33,035 nt of DNA, from assembly GCF_007992215.1 (NCBI RefSeq), contig NZ_BJZV01000038.1, positions 1-33,035 of the forward strand, given 5' to 3'. The position numbers and the translations under genes are program-made. Positions 7,628 through 15,710 of the stretch are shown here, in pieces (the stretch's first letter is position 1; the number at the start of each line of letters is the position of its first letter). The DNA is from Methylobacterium gnaphalii. GTDB lineage: Bacteria; Pseudomonadota; Alphaproteobacteria; Rhizobiales; Beijerinckiaceae. The notes beneath the pieces are model-generated. The model did not search any database. It had not been told where the DNA came from and saw only the letters and a program-made list of their open reading frames with translations.

Positions 7628-8119
7628 GGATAGCGCCTTCAATTGACTGTGCCTGGAGACCGTTCAAGCTCGACTCTGGAGCCATGCGATCCGTCGAATT
7701 GCGCGGACGTAGTCAATGAAGCGTTTGCCGAGGTTGCGGCGCGGCGGCTCGGAGCTCGGCAGCAGCAGGGTCGGGGTCAGGGTTCGATGAATGCGTGTTC
7801 GACCGCTGGACCCTGACCGAATGCGGCGAATGCTCCGTTGGACCGGAACACTTCAGTCGCGCTTCTCGGATCAGATCAGGGGAAGACATAGCCCCCGTTT
7901 CGCCCAGCTCTTCGGCGAGGCATCTGCCGGCACTGACTTGACCGCCACCTCGATATCGAACGTCCGCTAGTTGGTTCGGGCGCCAGAGAGCGAACCGGCA
8001 ATGAGCGGGGCCCCTTGCGGGCATTTGTGGCCGCCGCCGGAAATATCTGTCATCGACGGCAATCCGGACACAGCTCTCGCCGTCCTGGATAGTGGCGGAC
8101 GCGGGGAATCCAACCTCTG

Positions 8120-8764
8120 TCAAGAACGGAGCCAAGCGGCGCGAACGGAACCGCAGGCGGTGTCCGGCTTCGCTTCACCGATAAAGATCACGACGGGGCC
8201 GTGCGTGTCGCGCCGCGGGTCATAGAAGTCGAGCAGGGTCGGGTACCGGTGCTGGAAGAAGAGCGGTTTCCGACCCTGGCGGCGGAGCAGGTGGTCGATA
8301 ACGACCTGGTCGCCGTGGACGGCGTTCGGGACCGAGCCGCAGGTCCCGGCTTCATCCAGCGCTCGGGCTTGGCCGCGAAGGTGGCGTAGAGAGGGGGACA
8401 GCTCATCGCCGTGCCAGCGCAGCAGCGCACTGGAGACGTGGTCTTTATGAAAATAGTCCTCCATCGCGGCTAGGCCGGGTTCGGCGAGGGCGTCGGCCGG
8501 TCCCGTCAGCACGGTGTCGAGGTCGCACAGCAGCGCCGTCCCATCGACGAGGCCAGGGCGGAACGCCTCCATCTTCGCCCACCAAGCCGGCCGGTCGTGC
8601 CGAAGCTCCACCCGCTCGACCCCGTCGATCGCCAGCGGAAGGTCGGTGAGACAGAGGATCCGCCTGAAGGCCGGGGCATGGCGGCGGATGCCGCCGGCGA
8701 GGCGCGCGACCCAGGTCGCATCGTAGCGGCCGCCGCCCTTCAGGACGGTGATCAGGGTTGCCAT
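8120..8764 (-). CDS. Putative GT-A-fold glycosyltransferase with DLD motif
   Basis: 214 residues from ATG 8764. The start MATLITVLKGGGRYDATWV, then LAGGIRRHAP and ILCLTD, resembles the nucleotide-binding half of GT8-like and related GT-A enzymes. LLCDLDTVLTG supplies an Asp-x-Asp that would bind the metal and nucleotide sugar. GDQVVIDHLLR and FFQHRYPTLLDFYDP are further conserved-looking segments. No signal peptide or membrane segment is seen, so it should be cytoplasmic. It starts 10 nt after the TGA that ends the repaired frame of the upstream GT29-like gene, so the two form a translationally close pair. An open frame joins them only because of the frameshift upstream; I treat them as two genes. 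The sugar donor cannot be assigned. Confidence 0.65.
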   Translation of the reverse strand: MATLITVLKGGGRYDATWVARLAGGIRRHAPAFRRILCLTDLPLAIDGVERVELRHDRPAWWAKMEAFRPGLVDGTALLCDLDTVLTGPADALAEPGLAAMEDYFHKDHVSSALLRWHGDELSPSLRHLRGQARALDEAGTCGSVPNAVHGDQVVIDHLLRRQGRKPLFFQHRYPTLLDFYDPRRDTHGPVVIFIGEAKPDTACGSVRAAWLRS

Positions 8765-8774
8765 GGTGCAGGGG

Positions 8775-9409
8775 TCATCCGTCGGTCGGTGGAGGATGCG
8801 CCCGCAGCCGACCGGCCGCGCCCGCCTCGGCGAACCAAGCGCGCTCGGCCGCCCAAGGGTGGCCGGACCAGCCTTTGAAGCCAAATCCGTAGGCCTCGAC
8901 CGTGGGCGACCTGACCGGGCGCCCGACAAGGAGCGCGAGCGCCACCAGGAACCCGGTGCTCGGGTCGGCCGGCCCTCGGCGCGAGCCCCGAGCACGCGCC
9001 GGGCCTCGCCGTGCAGTGCCTCGGGCAAGACGTGGATCGGCTTGCCGAGCGGGCGCAGCATGGCCAGCGCCTCGCGGGTAAAGCAGATCGGCTCGGGCCG
9101 ATTATGCGCCTCCGGCAGCATCGGGAATGGCAGCACAAAGCCCTTCGCCTGCCGGACGACCGGGCGGTCGAGGAAACCCGGATCGGCCAGCCATTCGCGC
9201 ATCTGCCCGCCGCGATTGACGAGAGCCAGATGCGTGATGTGTGAGCCGGTCCGGCCGCCGAAGCCTGGGGCGTTGTTGAAGCGCACGACGCTTCCCGCCG
9301 CATCCACCGCCGCGGCCTCGGTTCCGGGCGCGTTGCCAACGAGGGCGACCGAGGCGAGGTCGAATAGGTCCGGCCAAGCCGTGCGGAGGGGGTCGACGTC
9401 GTTGGACAA
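8775..9409 (-). pseudogene. GT29 (sialyltransferase)-like gene with a single-base frameshift
   Basis: The first part reads SVALVGNAPGTE, RFNNAPGFGGRTGSH and LPEALHGEARRVLG. After RAEGRP the conserved continuation lies in another frame as PADPSTGFLVALALL, then VEAYGFGFKGWSGHPW, ending TDG and TGA at 8775-8777. VALVGN, RFNN and PSTG-ALALL are the hallmarks of GT29-type proteins. The span is 635 nt, one short of 212 codons, so one missing base near 8955-8970, in a ggccggcc stretch, accounts for everything. It is either a recent inactivating mutation or a sequencing error. The start is uncertain: TTG 9409 is the first reasonable codon and has a weak ribosome binding site. If intact it would be a cytoplasmic transferase of about 211 residues. 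Confidence 0.65.
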
Positions 9410-9504
9410 GCGAGGCAGAGGTCTCGGCGGGGCGTCACGGGAGAACCGGGGAGGTATGGCGCCCCGCCCGCGCGACCAGCCCCAGCCGGAACGGGACCTT
9501 CGCG

Positions 9505-10503
9505 ATGACCTTCGAGAGCGGACGCACCCGCCGCTGCTTCCTCTGTCGCGCCGCCATGCTGGCGCCGAGCGACCGCCGCCTGATCGATGCCCAAGGGCGT
9601 GAGCGCGTCTTCCCAGTGGCGTGCGTCTCCTGCGGCATCTTGACTGAGCGGGACGCGGACCCGGCGGAGAGCTGGCAGCACCTCGCCCAGCGTCTTAGGG
9701 GGCCAACCTTCGTCCCGGACCCGGACGCGCCCTACGGCCTCGACATCTATACCCTACGCACCGCCGCGACTCGTCTCGGCCGCGGCCTGCGCCCGCTTGC
9801 TCCCGAGGACCGTACGGCGCTCTTGGCCCCTCACAGCCTCCTCACGGCGCACGCCGCGCTCTACGACCTAGCAGACGGGCCGCCTGTCTCTCTCGGCCTC
9901 CTCTGCCGTCCGGCCGAGCTCGATGCGGTGCTCGCTGGCCTCGCTTCGCAGGCGGGCTGGACGGACGACGTCGCAATCCTCCTCGATGGCAAGGCCGAAC
10001 CGCCGCGTGCCGTGACGGTCGCGGGCTTCGCGCCCGGCGCGGTGCGGGTGGCGCGTCGTCCCCTCGCGGGCGACTTCGCCGCGCAGCGCAACACCCTTCA
10101 GGAGCTGGCCCGCCATGCCTGGATGCTGCAACTCGATACCGACGAGACCATCGTCCCCGAAACCGGTCGTCTCCTGCCGGCCCTCGCCGCCCTGGCCGAG
10201 GACGGCGGTGTTCTCTCGGTCGGGCTTCCCCGGTGCAACCGCGTCGACGGGGTCCTGTCGGACGTCTATCCGGATGTGCAGTACCGGCTGAACCGGACCT
10301 CGGTGCGCTATGCCGGCCGCGTTCACGAGCGCCCAGCCGTCGACGGCGGCTGGCGCCACAGCTTCATCGCTCTGCACGGCGCGATCGAGCACCGCTTGAG
10401 CCGGTCCCACGTCCGGGCGCGCTCGCGGGACTACGAGGCGCTCGATCCCGGGCGCGGACGCCCGGAGGAGGAGGACGCGCTGCTGCGGCCCTACCGGGAC
10501 TGA
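9505..10503 (+). CDS. Glycosyltransferase (GT2-like) with an N-terminal Cys4 knuckle
   Basis: 332 residues from ATG 9505. The N-terminus has CFLC (Cys11, Cys14) and CVSC (Cys40, Cys43), a probable zinc knuckle unusual for GT2 enzymes. A GT-A-like domain follows: ISLGLL-type start PPVSLGLLCRPAELDAVLAG, then DDVAILLDG, then AAQRNTLQELARHAWMLQLD with DTDE as the Asp-x-Asp metal site at about residues 209-212, then QYRLNRTSVRYAGRVHERP, typical of GT2 enzymes related to SunS/WaaE. It is divergent from the GT29-like gene across 95 nt. Its TGA directly abuts the end of the convergent GT4 gene. No membrane segment is seen. Target unknown. Confidence 0.7.
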   Translation: MTFESGRTRRCFLCRAAMLAPSDRRLIDAQGRERVFPVACVSCGILTERDADPAESWQHLAQRLRGPTFVPDPDAPYGLDIYTLRTAATRLGRGLRPLAPEDRTALLAPHSLLTAHAALYDLADGPPVSLGLLCRPAELDAVLAGLASQAGWTDDVAILLDGKAEPPRAVTVAGFAPGAVRVARRPLAGDFAAQRNTLQELARHAWMLQLDTDETIVPETGRLLPALAALAEDGGVLSVGLPRCNRVDGVLSDVYPDVQYRLNRTSVRYAGRVHERPAVDGGWRHSFIALHGAIEHRLSRSHVRARSRDYEALDPGRGRPEEEDALLRPYRD

Positions 10504-11688
10504 TCAGCCCTCTCGCGCCGCCGCGATCGCCCGTCGGTAGAGGTCGAGCGTCGCCGATCCGAGGCTCGCCCGGGTGAAGCGCCCGGCCGCAGCAAGGGCG
10601 CGGGCGTGGTAGGCCCGGCGCAGGGCGGGGTCGAGAAGGAGCGGACGTAGGGCATCGGCGAGCGCCGCGCCGGTGGCCGCCGTCGCGAGCGGGCCGGCCT
10701 CGGGCGCGCCGACGAAGGCGCGGGCACTGGCATCCTCGGCGCAGGCCACTACCGGCCGGCCATAGGCCAGGGCCTCCTGGTAGACGAGGCCGAAGCTCTC
10801 GTAGCGCGATGGGGCGAGGACCACGTGGGCCTCCGTATAAGCCTCGGCCAGTGCCCCGGCGCCGATCCGGCCGCGGGCGCAGAGGCGCGCCCGTGCCGTG
10901 TCGGGCAGGTCCGCCGGCAGGTCGCCGGGCGACACGCCGACGACGTCGAGGCGGAACGGCGGCAGCGCGCCCCGTTCCGCTTCAGCCGCGAGGATCGCCA
11001 AGGCGTCCATCAGCGCGTCGAAGCCTTTTCGCGATTCCGCCCGCCCGACGAAGAGCAGGCGCAGGGGCGCATCTACCTCCGGATAGGGCGCATCCCGTGC
11101 GCCCGCAGCGACCTCCGGCGGCAGGCTCAGCCCGATCACCGCTTCGGGCTGGCGGCCCGAGAGGCGGTAGGCGCGCGCGATCACCGCGCCATGCGCGGCG
11201 GTGTTGGCGATGAGGCCAGCGCTGCCCCGCGCCTGGCGCCGCTCGAGGGCGTCGGCGCTCCCGCCGTCGAGGCGGTCGCGGAGACTGGGCACCGGCGCGC
11301 GGGTGAAGGCCGCCGGGGTCGAGGAGCGCGTCACCAGGGGCAGGTCCCGGTGCCCAGCGAGCAGCACGGCCGGCGCGTACCAGTTCGTCGCCTCGACCAC
11401 GTCGAAGGGCGTGCGGGCATGGGCCGCGAGGACGGCACGCCGGAATGCCAGGGGGGCAGCGAGGTGGCCGACCGAACCCCGGAGGCGCAGGCGCGCGAGG
11501 CCGCTCATCGGCGGCAGGGCGAGGCCTTCGACCGTCACGCCCCCGGTCCGCTCGGCGACCGCGCGATCGAGGGTGAACACCGTCACGTCGGCACCAGATT
11601 CGGCCAGGCTCTCGGCGATCTCCCGGGCCGCGGTCGAGAGGCCGCTCGGGGCAGGCGGGTAGTCCCAAGCCAGAAGGGCGGTGCGCAT
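10504..11688 (-). CDS. GT4-family glycosyltransferase
   Basis: 394 residues, GT-B fold. The N-terminus MRTALLAWDYPPAPSGLSTA has the glycine-containing acceptor-side loop usual in GT4 enzymes. The C-terminal half has LRLLFVGRAESRKGFDALMDAL (donor-side start with Arg and Lys) and the E-x7-E segment APSRYESFGLVYQEALAYGR, followed by PVVACAEDA. These are diagnostic for retaining GT4 transferases using nucleotide sugars. It overlaps the upstream GT4 gene by one nucleotide (TGATG at 11690-11686), so the pair should be cotranscribed and translationally coupled. Donor and acceptor are unknown. No membrane segment is present. Confidence 0.8.
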   Translation of the reverse strand: MRTALLAWDYPPAPSGLSTAAREIAESLAESGADVTVFTLDRAVAERTGGVTVEGLALPPMSGLARLRLRGSVGHLAAPLAFRRAVLAAHARTPFDVVEATNWYAPAVLLAGHRDLPLVTRSSTPAAFTRAPVPSLRDRLDGGSADALERRQARGSAGLIANTAAHGAVIARAYRLSGRQPEAVIGLSLPPEVAAGARDAPYPEVDAPLRLLFVGRAESRKGFDALMDALAILAAEAERGALPPFRLDVVGVSPGDLPADLPDTARARLCARGRIGAGALAEAYTEAHVVLAPSRYESFGLVYQEALAYGRPVVACAEDASARAFVGAPEAGPLATAATGAALADALRPLLLDPALRRAYHARALAAAGRFTRASLGSATLDLYRRAIAAAREG

Positions 11689-12728
11689 CAGTGGCCGAGG
11701 AGGCGCCGGTAGAGGGCGAGGTAGTCCCGCGCCATGCGCTCGGCGGTGAACCGCTCCTCGAAGCGGCGGCGTACCCCCGCCCGGTCGATCTCGCCGACCC
11801 GGGCCAGGGCCGCCACGGCCTCAGCCTCGGAGGAGACAACGAAGCCTGTCACCCCGTCCTCGACGATCTCCGGCACGGAGCCGCGGTTCCAGGCGATTAC
11901 CGGGGTGCCGCAGGCCATCGCCTCGATCATCACGAGGCCGAACGGTTCCGGCCAATCGATCGGGAACAGGAGCGCGCGGGCCCCGCCGAGCAAAGCGCCC
12001 TTGGCCGCGTCATCGACGGGGCCGAGATAGACCGCATCGTCGCCGAGCAGCGGCCGGACCTCACGGTCGAAATAGCCCGGGTTGCCGACATCGATCGTGC
12101 CGCCGAGCCGGATCGGCAACCCGGCCTCCCGCGCCACCCGAATTGCGGTGTCGGGCCGCTTCTGGTCGGTCATCCGTCCTACGAAGGCGAGGTGCTCTCC
12201 GGCCGCGAGCGACGCGTCGTAGCGGTCGCGGGCGATGCCGTGATGCACCACCCCGGCCCGGTTCGAGGCCGGGATGCCGGCGCCCTGCGCCGCCGAGATC
12301 GCCGCCACGGGAAGATCAGGAAATCCCTCGAAGAACAGCGCCCGGTCGAGTTCGTCGACCCGCCAGTGGATCGTCGTCAGGCTGTACCGCCGGCGCTCTC
12401 CGAGGAGAGCCGCATGGGCGAACTCGCCATGGCAGTGGATGATGTCGAAGTCGTCGAGGCGCTGGCGCAGAGCCTCGAGTTGCAGGGCGTCGAGCGCCGC
12501 CGGCACCCCGGGCGCGACCTTGCCGTAGCGATGCGCCAGAGCCTTGAGGCTCGGATGGATACCGATACGGGGTAAGTCTGTCGCACTGTCCGAAGGGGCG
12601 AACAGCGTTACCTCCAGGCCCAAGCTTTTCAGCGCCGTGCCGAGGTCGTGGATGACTCGCTCCGTGCCGCCGTGATGCTCCGGGGGAGTAGGAAAAATGT
12701 TCGGAGCGACTTGGGCGACACGAATCAC
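11688..12728 (-). CDS. GT4-family glycosyltransferase
   Basis: 346 residues from GTG 12728, with GAGG 8 nt upstream. A longer start at ATG 12803 would overlap the divergent gene and adds a non-conserved leader. The N-terminus VIRVAQVAPNIFPTPPEHHG with GGTERVIHDLG is the classic GT4 acceptor-side motif. The donor side shows LAFVGRMTDQKRPDTAIRVA and LFPIDWPEPFGLVMIEAMAC with its E-x7-E pair, then GTPVIAWNRGSVPEIV. It is cytoplasmic, the first gene of a two-GT4 operon and divergent from the sucrose-phosphate synthase gene across only 60 nt, so the two directions probably share regulation. The substrate is not evident; proteins with this exact N-terminus are widespread and poorly characterised. 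Confidence 0.8.
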   Translation of the reverse strand: MIRVAQVAPNIFPTPPEHHGGTERVIHDLGTALKSLGLEVTLFAPSDSATDLPRIGIHPSLKALAHRYGKVAPGVPAALDALQLEALRQRLDDFDIIHCHGEFAHAALLGERRRYSLTTIHWRVDELDRALFFEGFPDLPVAAISAAQGAGIPASNRAGVVHHGIARDRYDASLAAGEHLAFVGRMTDQKRPDTAIRVAREAGLPIRLGGTIDVGNPGYFDREVRPLLGDDAVYLGPVDDAAKGALLGGARALLFPIDWPEPFGLVMIEAMACGTPVIAWNRGSVPEIVEDGVTGFVVSSEAEAVAALARVGEIDRAGVRRRFEERFTAERMARDYLALYRRLLGH

Positions 12729-12788
12729 AGGGTGTACCTCACTCAAATCGTCCTGCCCGGTTAGCGCCTGCCCTAAGGCAGCGACCTG
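12729..12788. promoter_or_regulatory. Short divergent promoter region of the carbohydrate cluster
   Basis: Only 60 nt separate the two divergent starts, so the promoters must overlap or lie partly in coding DNA. The region contains ctgcc-ctaa-ggcag (12768-12781), a perfect 5-bp dyad ending 7 nt before ATG 12789, where it could bind a regulator or fold over the ribosome binding site. No strong Shine-Dalgarno precedes ATG 12789. Confidence 0.35.
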
Positions 12789-14843
12789 ATGTTCGTCCTG
12801 CACATCGCCCTGCAGGGCTGCCTACGCGGCCAGAACGTCGTCTACGGGCTCACCGCCGATACCGGCGGCCATATCCGCTACCTGCTCGATCTCGTCGCCG
12901 CCTCGGCGCAGGATTCCGGCATCACACGGATCGTGGTGGCGACGCGCCGGTTCGCCGGCCCGCCCGGCCCCGACTACGCCGTGCCCGAAGAGCGTCTGGG
13001 CGACAAGGCTATGCTCGTGCGACTGTCGAGCGCGTCGCCGGGCTATCGCACCAAGGAGGAGATGCACGCGGAGGTCGCGAGCTTCGCCGAGAGCCTGATT
13101 GCCTGGATTACCCAGCAAGCGCAGACCCCAGACCTAATCCACGCCCATTACGCCGATGCTGCCGCCGTGGCGCAAATCGTCGAGGACCGGCTCGGAATCC
13201 CGTTCGTGTTCACCGCCCATTCCCTTGGCCGGGTCAAGGCGGCGATGCTCGGTGAGACGGCGGCGGGACATCCCGACCTCGCTGGCCGGATCGCCACCGA
13301 GGAGCGGGCGCTCACCCGCGCCACCCTCGTCATCGCCTCCTCGCGCGACGAGGCGGAGGTGCAATATGCCGGCTACGAGGCCTGCGATCCCGGCCGGGTG
13401 CGCGTCCTGCCGCCGGGCAGTGACCTTGCCCGCTTCGCCGACAGTCGCCCCGACCCGCGGGTCGACGCGACGATCGCTCGCTTCCTGCACGACCCCGAGA
13501 AGCCGGTACTGCTGGCTCTCGCCCGTCCGGTGGCGCGCAAGAATCTCGCGGCCCTGGTGCAGGCCTACGGCGAGAGCGCCAGCCTCCAGGCACGGGCGAA
13601 CCTCGTCCTCGTCGCTGGCACCCGCCAGGACATCGACGCGCTTGGCGGCGAGATGGCCGAGACGATGCGCGATCTCCTGGTGGTCATCGACCGCTACGAT
13701 CTCTACGGCCGGGTCGCCTATCCGAAGACACACCGGCCCGAGGACGTGCCGGCGCTCTACGCCCATGCTCGCGTGCGCGGCGGCCTGTTCGTCAACCCGG
13801 CCCTCAACGAGCCCTTCGGCCTGACCCTGCTCGAGGCCTCGGCCGCTGGCCTGCCCCTCGTCGCGACGGATAGCGGCGGCCCCAACGACATCGTCGAGAC
13901 TTGCGGCAACGGAATCCTGGTCGATCCGCGCCGGCCCGATGCGATCGCGGCGGCCGCCCTGCGTCTCTTCGACGACCCCTCCCTCTACGCAGGTTGCGTC
14001 GCCGGCGGGGCGCGGGCGGCGGCTTGCTATGACTGGGATCGGCACGCCGCGCGCTACCACGCCCTGCTGCGGGCGCTCGTGACGCCGGTGCCGCCCCTGC
14101 GGGCGCCGCGTCAGGTCCTGATCTGCGACATCGACAATACGCTCGTCGGCTGCGCCTCGGCTCTCGGCATCTTCCGACGCTGGCGCAGCCGGCAGGCGTC
14201 CCTGGCCTTCGGGGTCGCGACCGGGCGCTCGTTCCACAGCGGGATGGCGGTGCTGGAGCAGCAGGATAGCCCGCGGCCGCAGGTGGTGATCACCTCGGTC
14301 GGATCCGAGATCTACCACCTCGATGCCAACGGCGTGACCTACACGGCGGATTCCGCTTGGCGCAGGGCGATCTCCGCTGGCTGGGAGCGGGAAACAATCC
14401 GCGCCGCGCTCGCCGGCCTCGACGACTTGGCGCTCCAGGGCACGCTGGAGCAGCGAGCGTTCAAGCTCAGCTATTTCGGCAACGCCGCGGCGGCCGCACA
14501 GGTCCGCGCCCGCCTGGCCCAGGCGGGCCTGCGCGCCTCGGTGATCCACAGCCACGGCCGGTACCTCGACGTCCTGCCCGAAGGGGCCTCGAAGGGCAGC
14601 GCAGTCGACCACGTGCGTGCTCTCTACGGCCTGCCCGAACGGGCGGTTTTCGTCGCGGGTGATTCCGGCAACGACGTCGAGATGCTGCGCGCGCGGGTGC
14701 AGGCGATCATCGTGGCGAACTACTCTGATGGGCTGGCCGGCCACTCCGCCCTGCAGCACTCCTATGTCGCCCGGGCCTCGCATGCCCGCGGCATCATCGA
14801 GGGCGTCGGCCATTTCCGCAGGTTGTCCGCGCATGCGACCTGA
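12789..14843 (+). CDS. Sucrose-phosphate synthase fused to sucrose-phosphate phosphatase
   Basis: 684 residues with two domains. Residues 1 to about 430 are a GT4 sucrose-phosphate synthase: MFVLHIALQGCLRG, DTGGHIRYLLDL, HAHYADAA, FTAHSLGRVK, LALARPVARKNLAALVQAYG and the E-x7-E segment NEPFGLTLLEASAAGLPLVA. It joins a nucleotide-activated glucose to fructose-6-phosphate. Residues from about 440 are a HAD phosphatase: CDIDNTLVG (nucleophile Asp447, acid/base Asp449), a conserved Ser/Thr segment and Lys, and GDSGNDVEML (Asp625, Asp629), as in sucrose-6-phosphate phosphatase. Both steps of sucrose synthesis are therefore on one chain, as in several cyanobacteria and methylotrophs. The next gene starts inside its last 11 nt, so it heads a three-gene operon. 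Sucrose could be an osmolyte or the primer for the other transferases. Confidence 0.85.
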   Translation: MFVLHIALQGCLRGQNVVYGLTADTGGHIRYLLDLVAASAQDSGITRIVVATRRFAGPPGPDYAVPEERLGDKAMLVRLSSASPGYRTKEEMHAEVASFAESLIAWITQQAQTPDLIHAHYADAAAVAQIVEDRLGIPFVFTAHSLGRVKAAMLGETAAGHPDLAGRIATEERALTRATLVIASSRDEAEVQYAGYEACDPGRVRVLPPGSDLARFADSRPDPRVDATIARFLHDPEKPVLLALARPVARKNLAALVQAYGESASLQARANLVLVAGTRQDIDALGGEMAETMRDLLVVIDRYDLYGRVAYPKTHRPEDVPALYAHARVRGGLFVNPALNEPFGLTLLEASAAGLPLVATDSGGPNDIVETCGNGILVDPRRPDAIAAAALRLFDDPSLYAGCVAGGARAAACYDWDRHAARYHALLRALVTPVPPLRAPRQVLICDIDNTLVGCASALGIFRRWRSRQASLAFGVATGRSFHSGMAVLEQQDSPRPQVVITSVGSEIYHLDANGVTYTADSAWRRAISAGWERETIRAALAGLDDLALQGTLEQRAFKLSYFGNAAAAAQVRARLAQAGLRASVIHSHGRYLDVLPEGASKGSAVDHVRALYGLPERAVFVAGDSGNDVEMLRARVQAIIVANYSDGLAGHSALQHSYVARASHARGIIEGVGHFRRLSAHAT

Positions 14844-15702
14844 GGCCTCCGCCGCGAGCGTGCTCACACTGGTGCGCGGGCGCGAGAGCTGCCTGCACAA
14901 CCTGATGCACGGCCTCGCCCGTCAGAGCGCGCCTCCGCGCGAACTGGTAATTGCCTGGATGCAAGCAGAGCCCGGACCCGATCTGCCCGATCCCGGCTGC
15001 CCGGTGCGCCACCTCCATGTGCCTGGCGAGCCGATGCCGCTCGCGGCGGCACGCAACCGGGCAGCGGAGGCTGCCGCGGGCGACCTCCTCGTCTTCCTTG
15101 ACGTCGACTGCATCCCAGGTGACGCCCTCGTCGCCGCCTACGCGCAGGCGGCCGCGCAGGGAGACGGTCTGTTCCTCGGCGAGGTCCTGTACCTGCCGCC
15201 GGGTGCCGGACACCGCAACGAGGCGGATCTCGACCGGCTCGGCCGCGCCCACCCGGCCCGCCCCCCGATCCCCAGGGCCGGTCTCCAGTCCGAGCCCGAT
15301 TCCGGCCAGCTGTGGGGCTTATCCTTCGCGCTGCCGGCGCGGGCTTGGCACGCGGTCGGCGGCATGGACGAGGGCTTTGCCGGCTATGGCGGCGAGGAAA
15401 CCGACCTCGCCGCCCGTCTGAGCGCGAGCGGCCTGCCGACTTTCTGGGTCGCGGGTGCGCGGGCCTATCATCAGCACCACCCGGTCCACGTGCCGCCGCT
15501 GCAGCATTTCGAGCCCATTCTCGCCAACGCAGTGCGCTTCCACGAACGACACGGGCGCTGGTGCATGACCTACTGGCTCGGCCAGTTTCGGGACGCCGGC
15601 CTGATCGCCTGGGACGAGGGGGCAGACGCGATCCGCCTCCTGCGCTGCCCGAGCGACCTCGAGATCGTAGCCTCCTTGCGGCCCGACGCCCTATTTTCCT
15701 GA
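14833..15702 (+). CDS. GT2-family glycosyltransferase with GT7-type C-terminal segment
   Basis: 289 residues from ATG 14833, overlapping the end of the sucrose-phosphate synthase gene by 11 nt; the frame is open further upstream, but that part is a shadow of the synthase gene. The GT-A core shows SVLTLVRGRESCLHNLMHGL, PMPLAAARNRAAEAA, then LLVFLDVDC with the Asp-x-Asp metal site, and QLWGLSFALPARAWHAVGG followed by MDEGFAGYGGEETDLAARL, a C-terminal galactosyltransferase-like motif whose acidic residues act in catalysis. HQHHPVHVPP near the end may supply a metal-binding His. It is cytoplasmic and probably translationally coupled to the synthase. Acceptor unknown; coupling suggests sucrose or a related glycoside. 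Confidence 0.75.
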   Translation: MRPEASAASVLTLVRGRESCLHNLMHGLARQSAPPRELVIAWMQAEPGPDLPDPGCPVRHLHVPGEPMPLAAARNRAAEAAAGDLLVFLDVDCIPGDALVAAYAQAAAQGDGLFLGEVLYLPPGAGHRNEADLDRLGRAHPARPPIPRAGLQSEPDSGQLWGLSFALPARAWHAVGGMDEGFAGYGGEETDLAARLSASGLPTFWVAGARAYHQHHPVHVPPLQHFEPILANAVRFHERHGRWCMTYWLGQFRDAGLIAWDEGADAIRLLRCPSDLEIVASLRPDALFS

Positions 15703-15710
15703 GAGATCTC

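Larger units (their letters stand above)
6431..8119. other. Decayed intergenic region with hairpin repeats
   Basis: About 1.7 kb with no confident gene. It contains the repeats at 6491-6640, 6665-6712 and perhaps 6813-6860 and 6975-7020. It also contains a possible 73-residue exported protein (7261-7482) and a 25-codon reading frame (7550-7627). Longer open frames, such as 7713-8135 on the minus strand, show no recognisable protein and overlap the end of the glycosyltransferase gene at 8120. Confidence 0.4.

Noticed and set aside
7713..8135. Minus-strand open frame of 140 codons after the small glycosyltransferase gene
   Set aside because: No motif, no ribosome binding site and low-complexity Pro/Asp/Ala content.
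8120..9409. A single 429-residue fused glycosyltransferase
   Set aside because: The middle part is Arg/Ser/Pro-rich nonsense, while the true continuation of the first gene is in another frame and the second gene has its own ATG; two genes with one frameshift explain the data better.
8748..9602. Plus-strand open frame of 284 codons across the glycosyltransferase genes
   Set aside because: No motif, and it overlaps three better-supported genes.
13134..14900. Long minus-strand open frame (588 codons) opposite the sucrose-phosphate synthase gene
   Set aside because: It is a shadow of the GC-rich synthase gene, whose domains and catalytic motifs are unmistakable on the plus strand.
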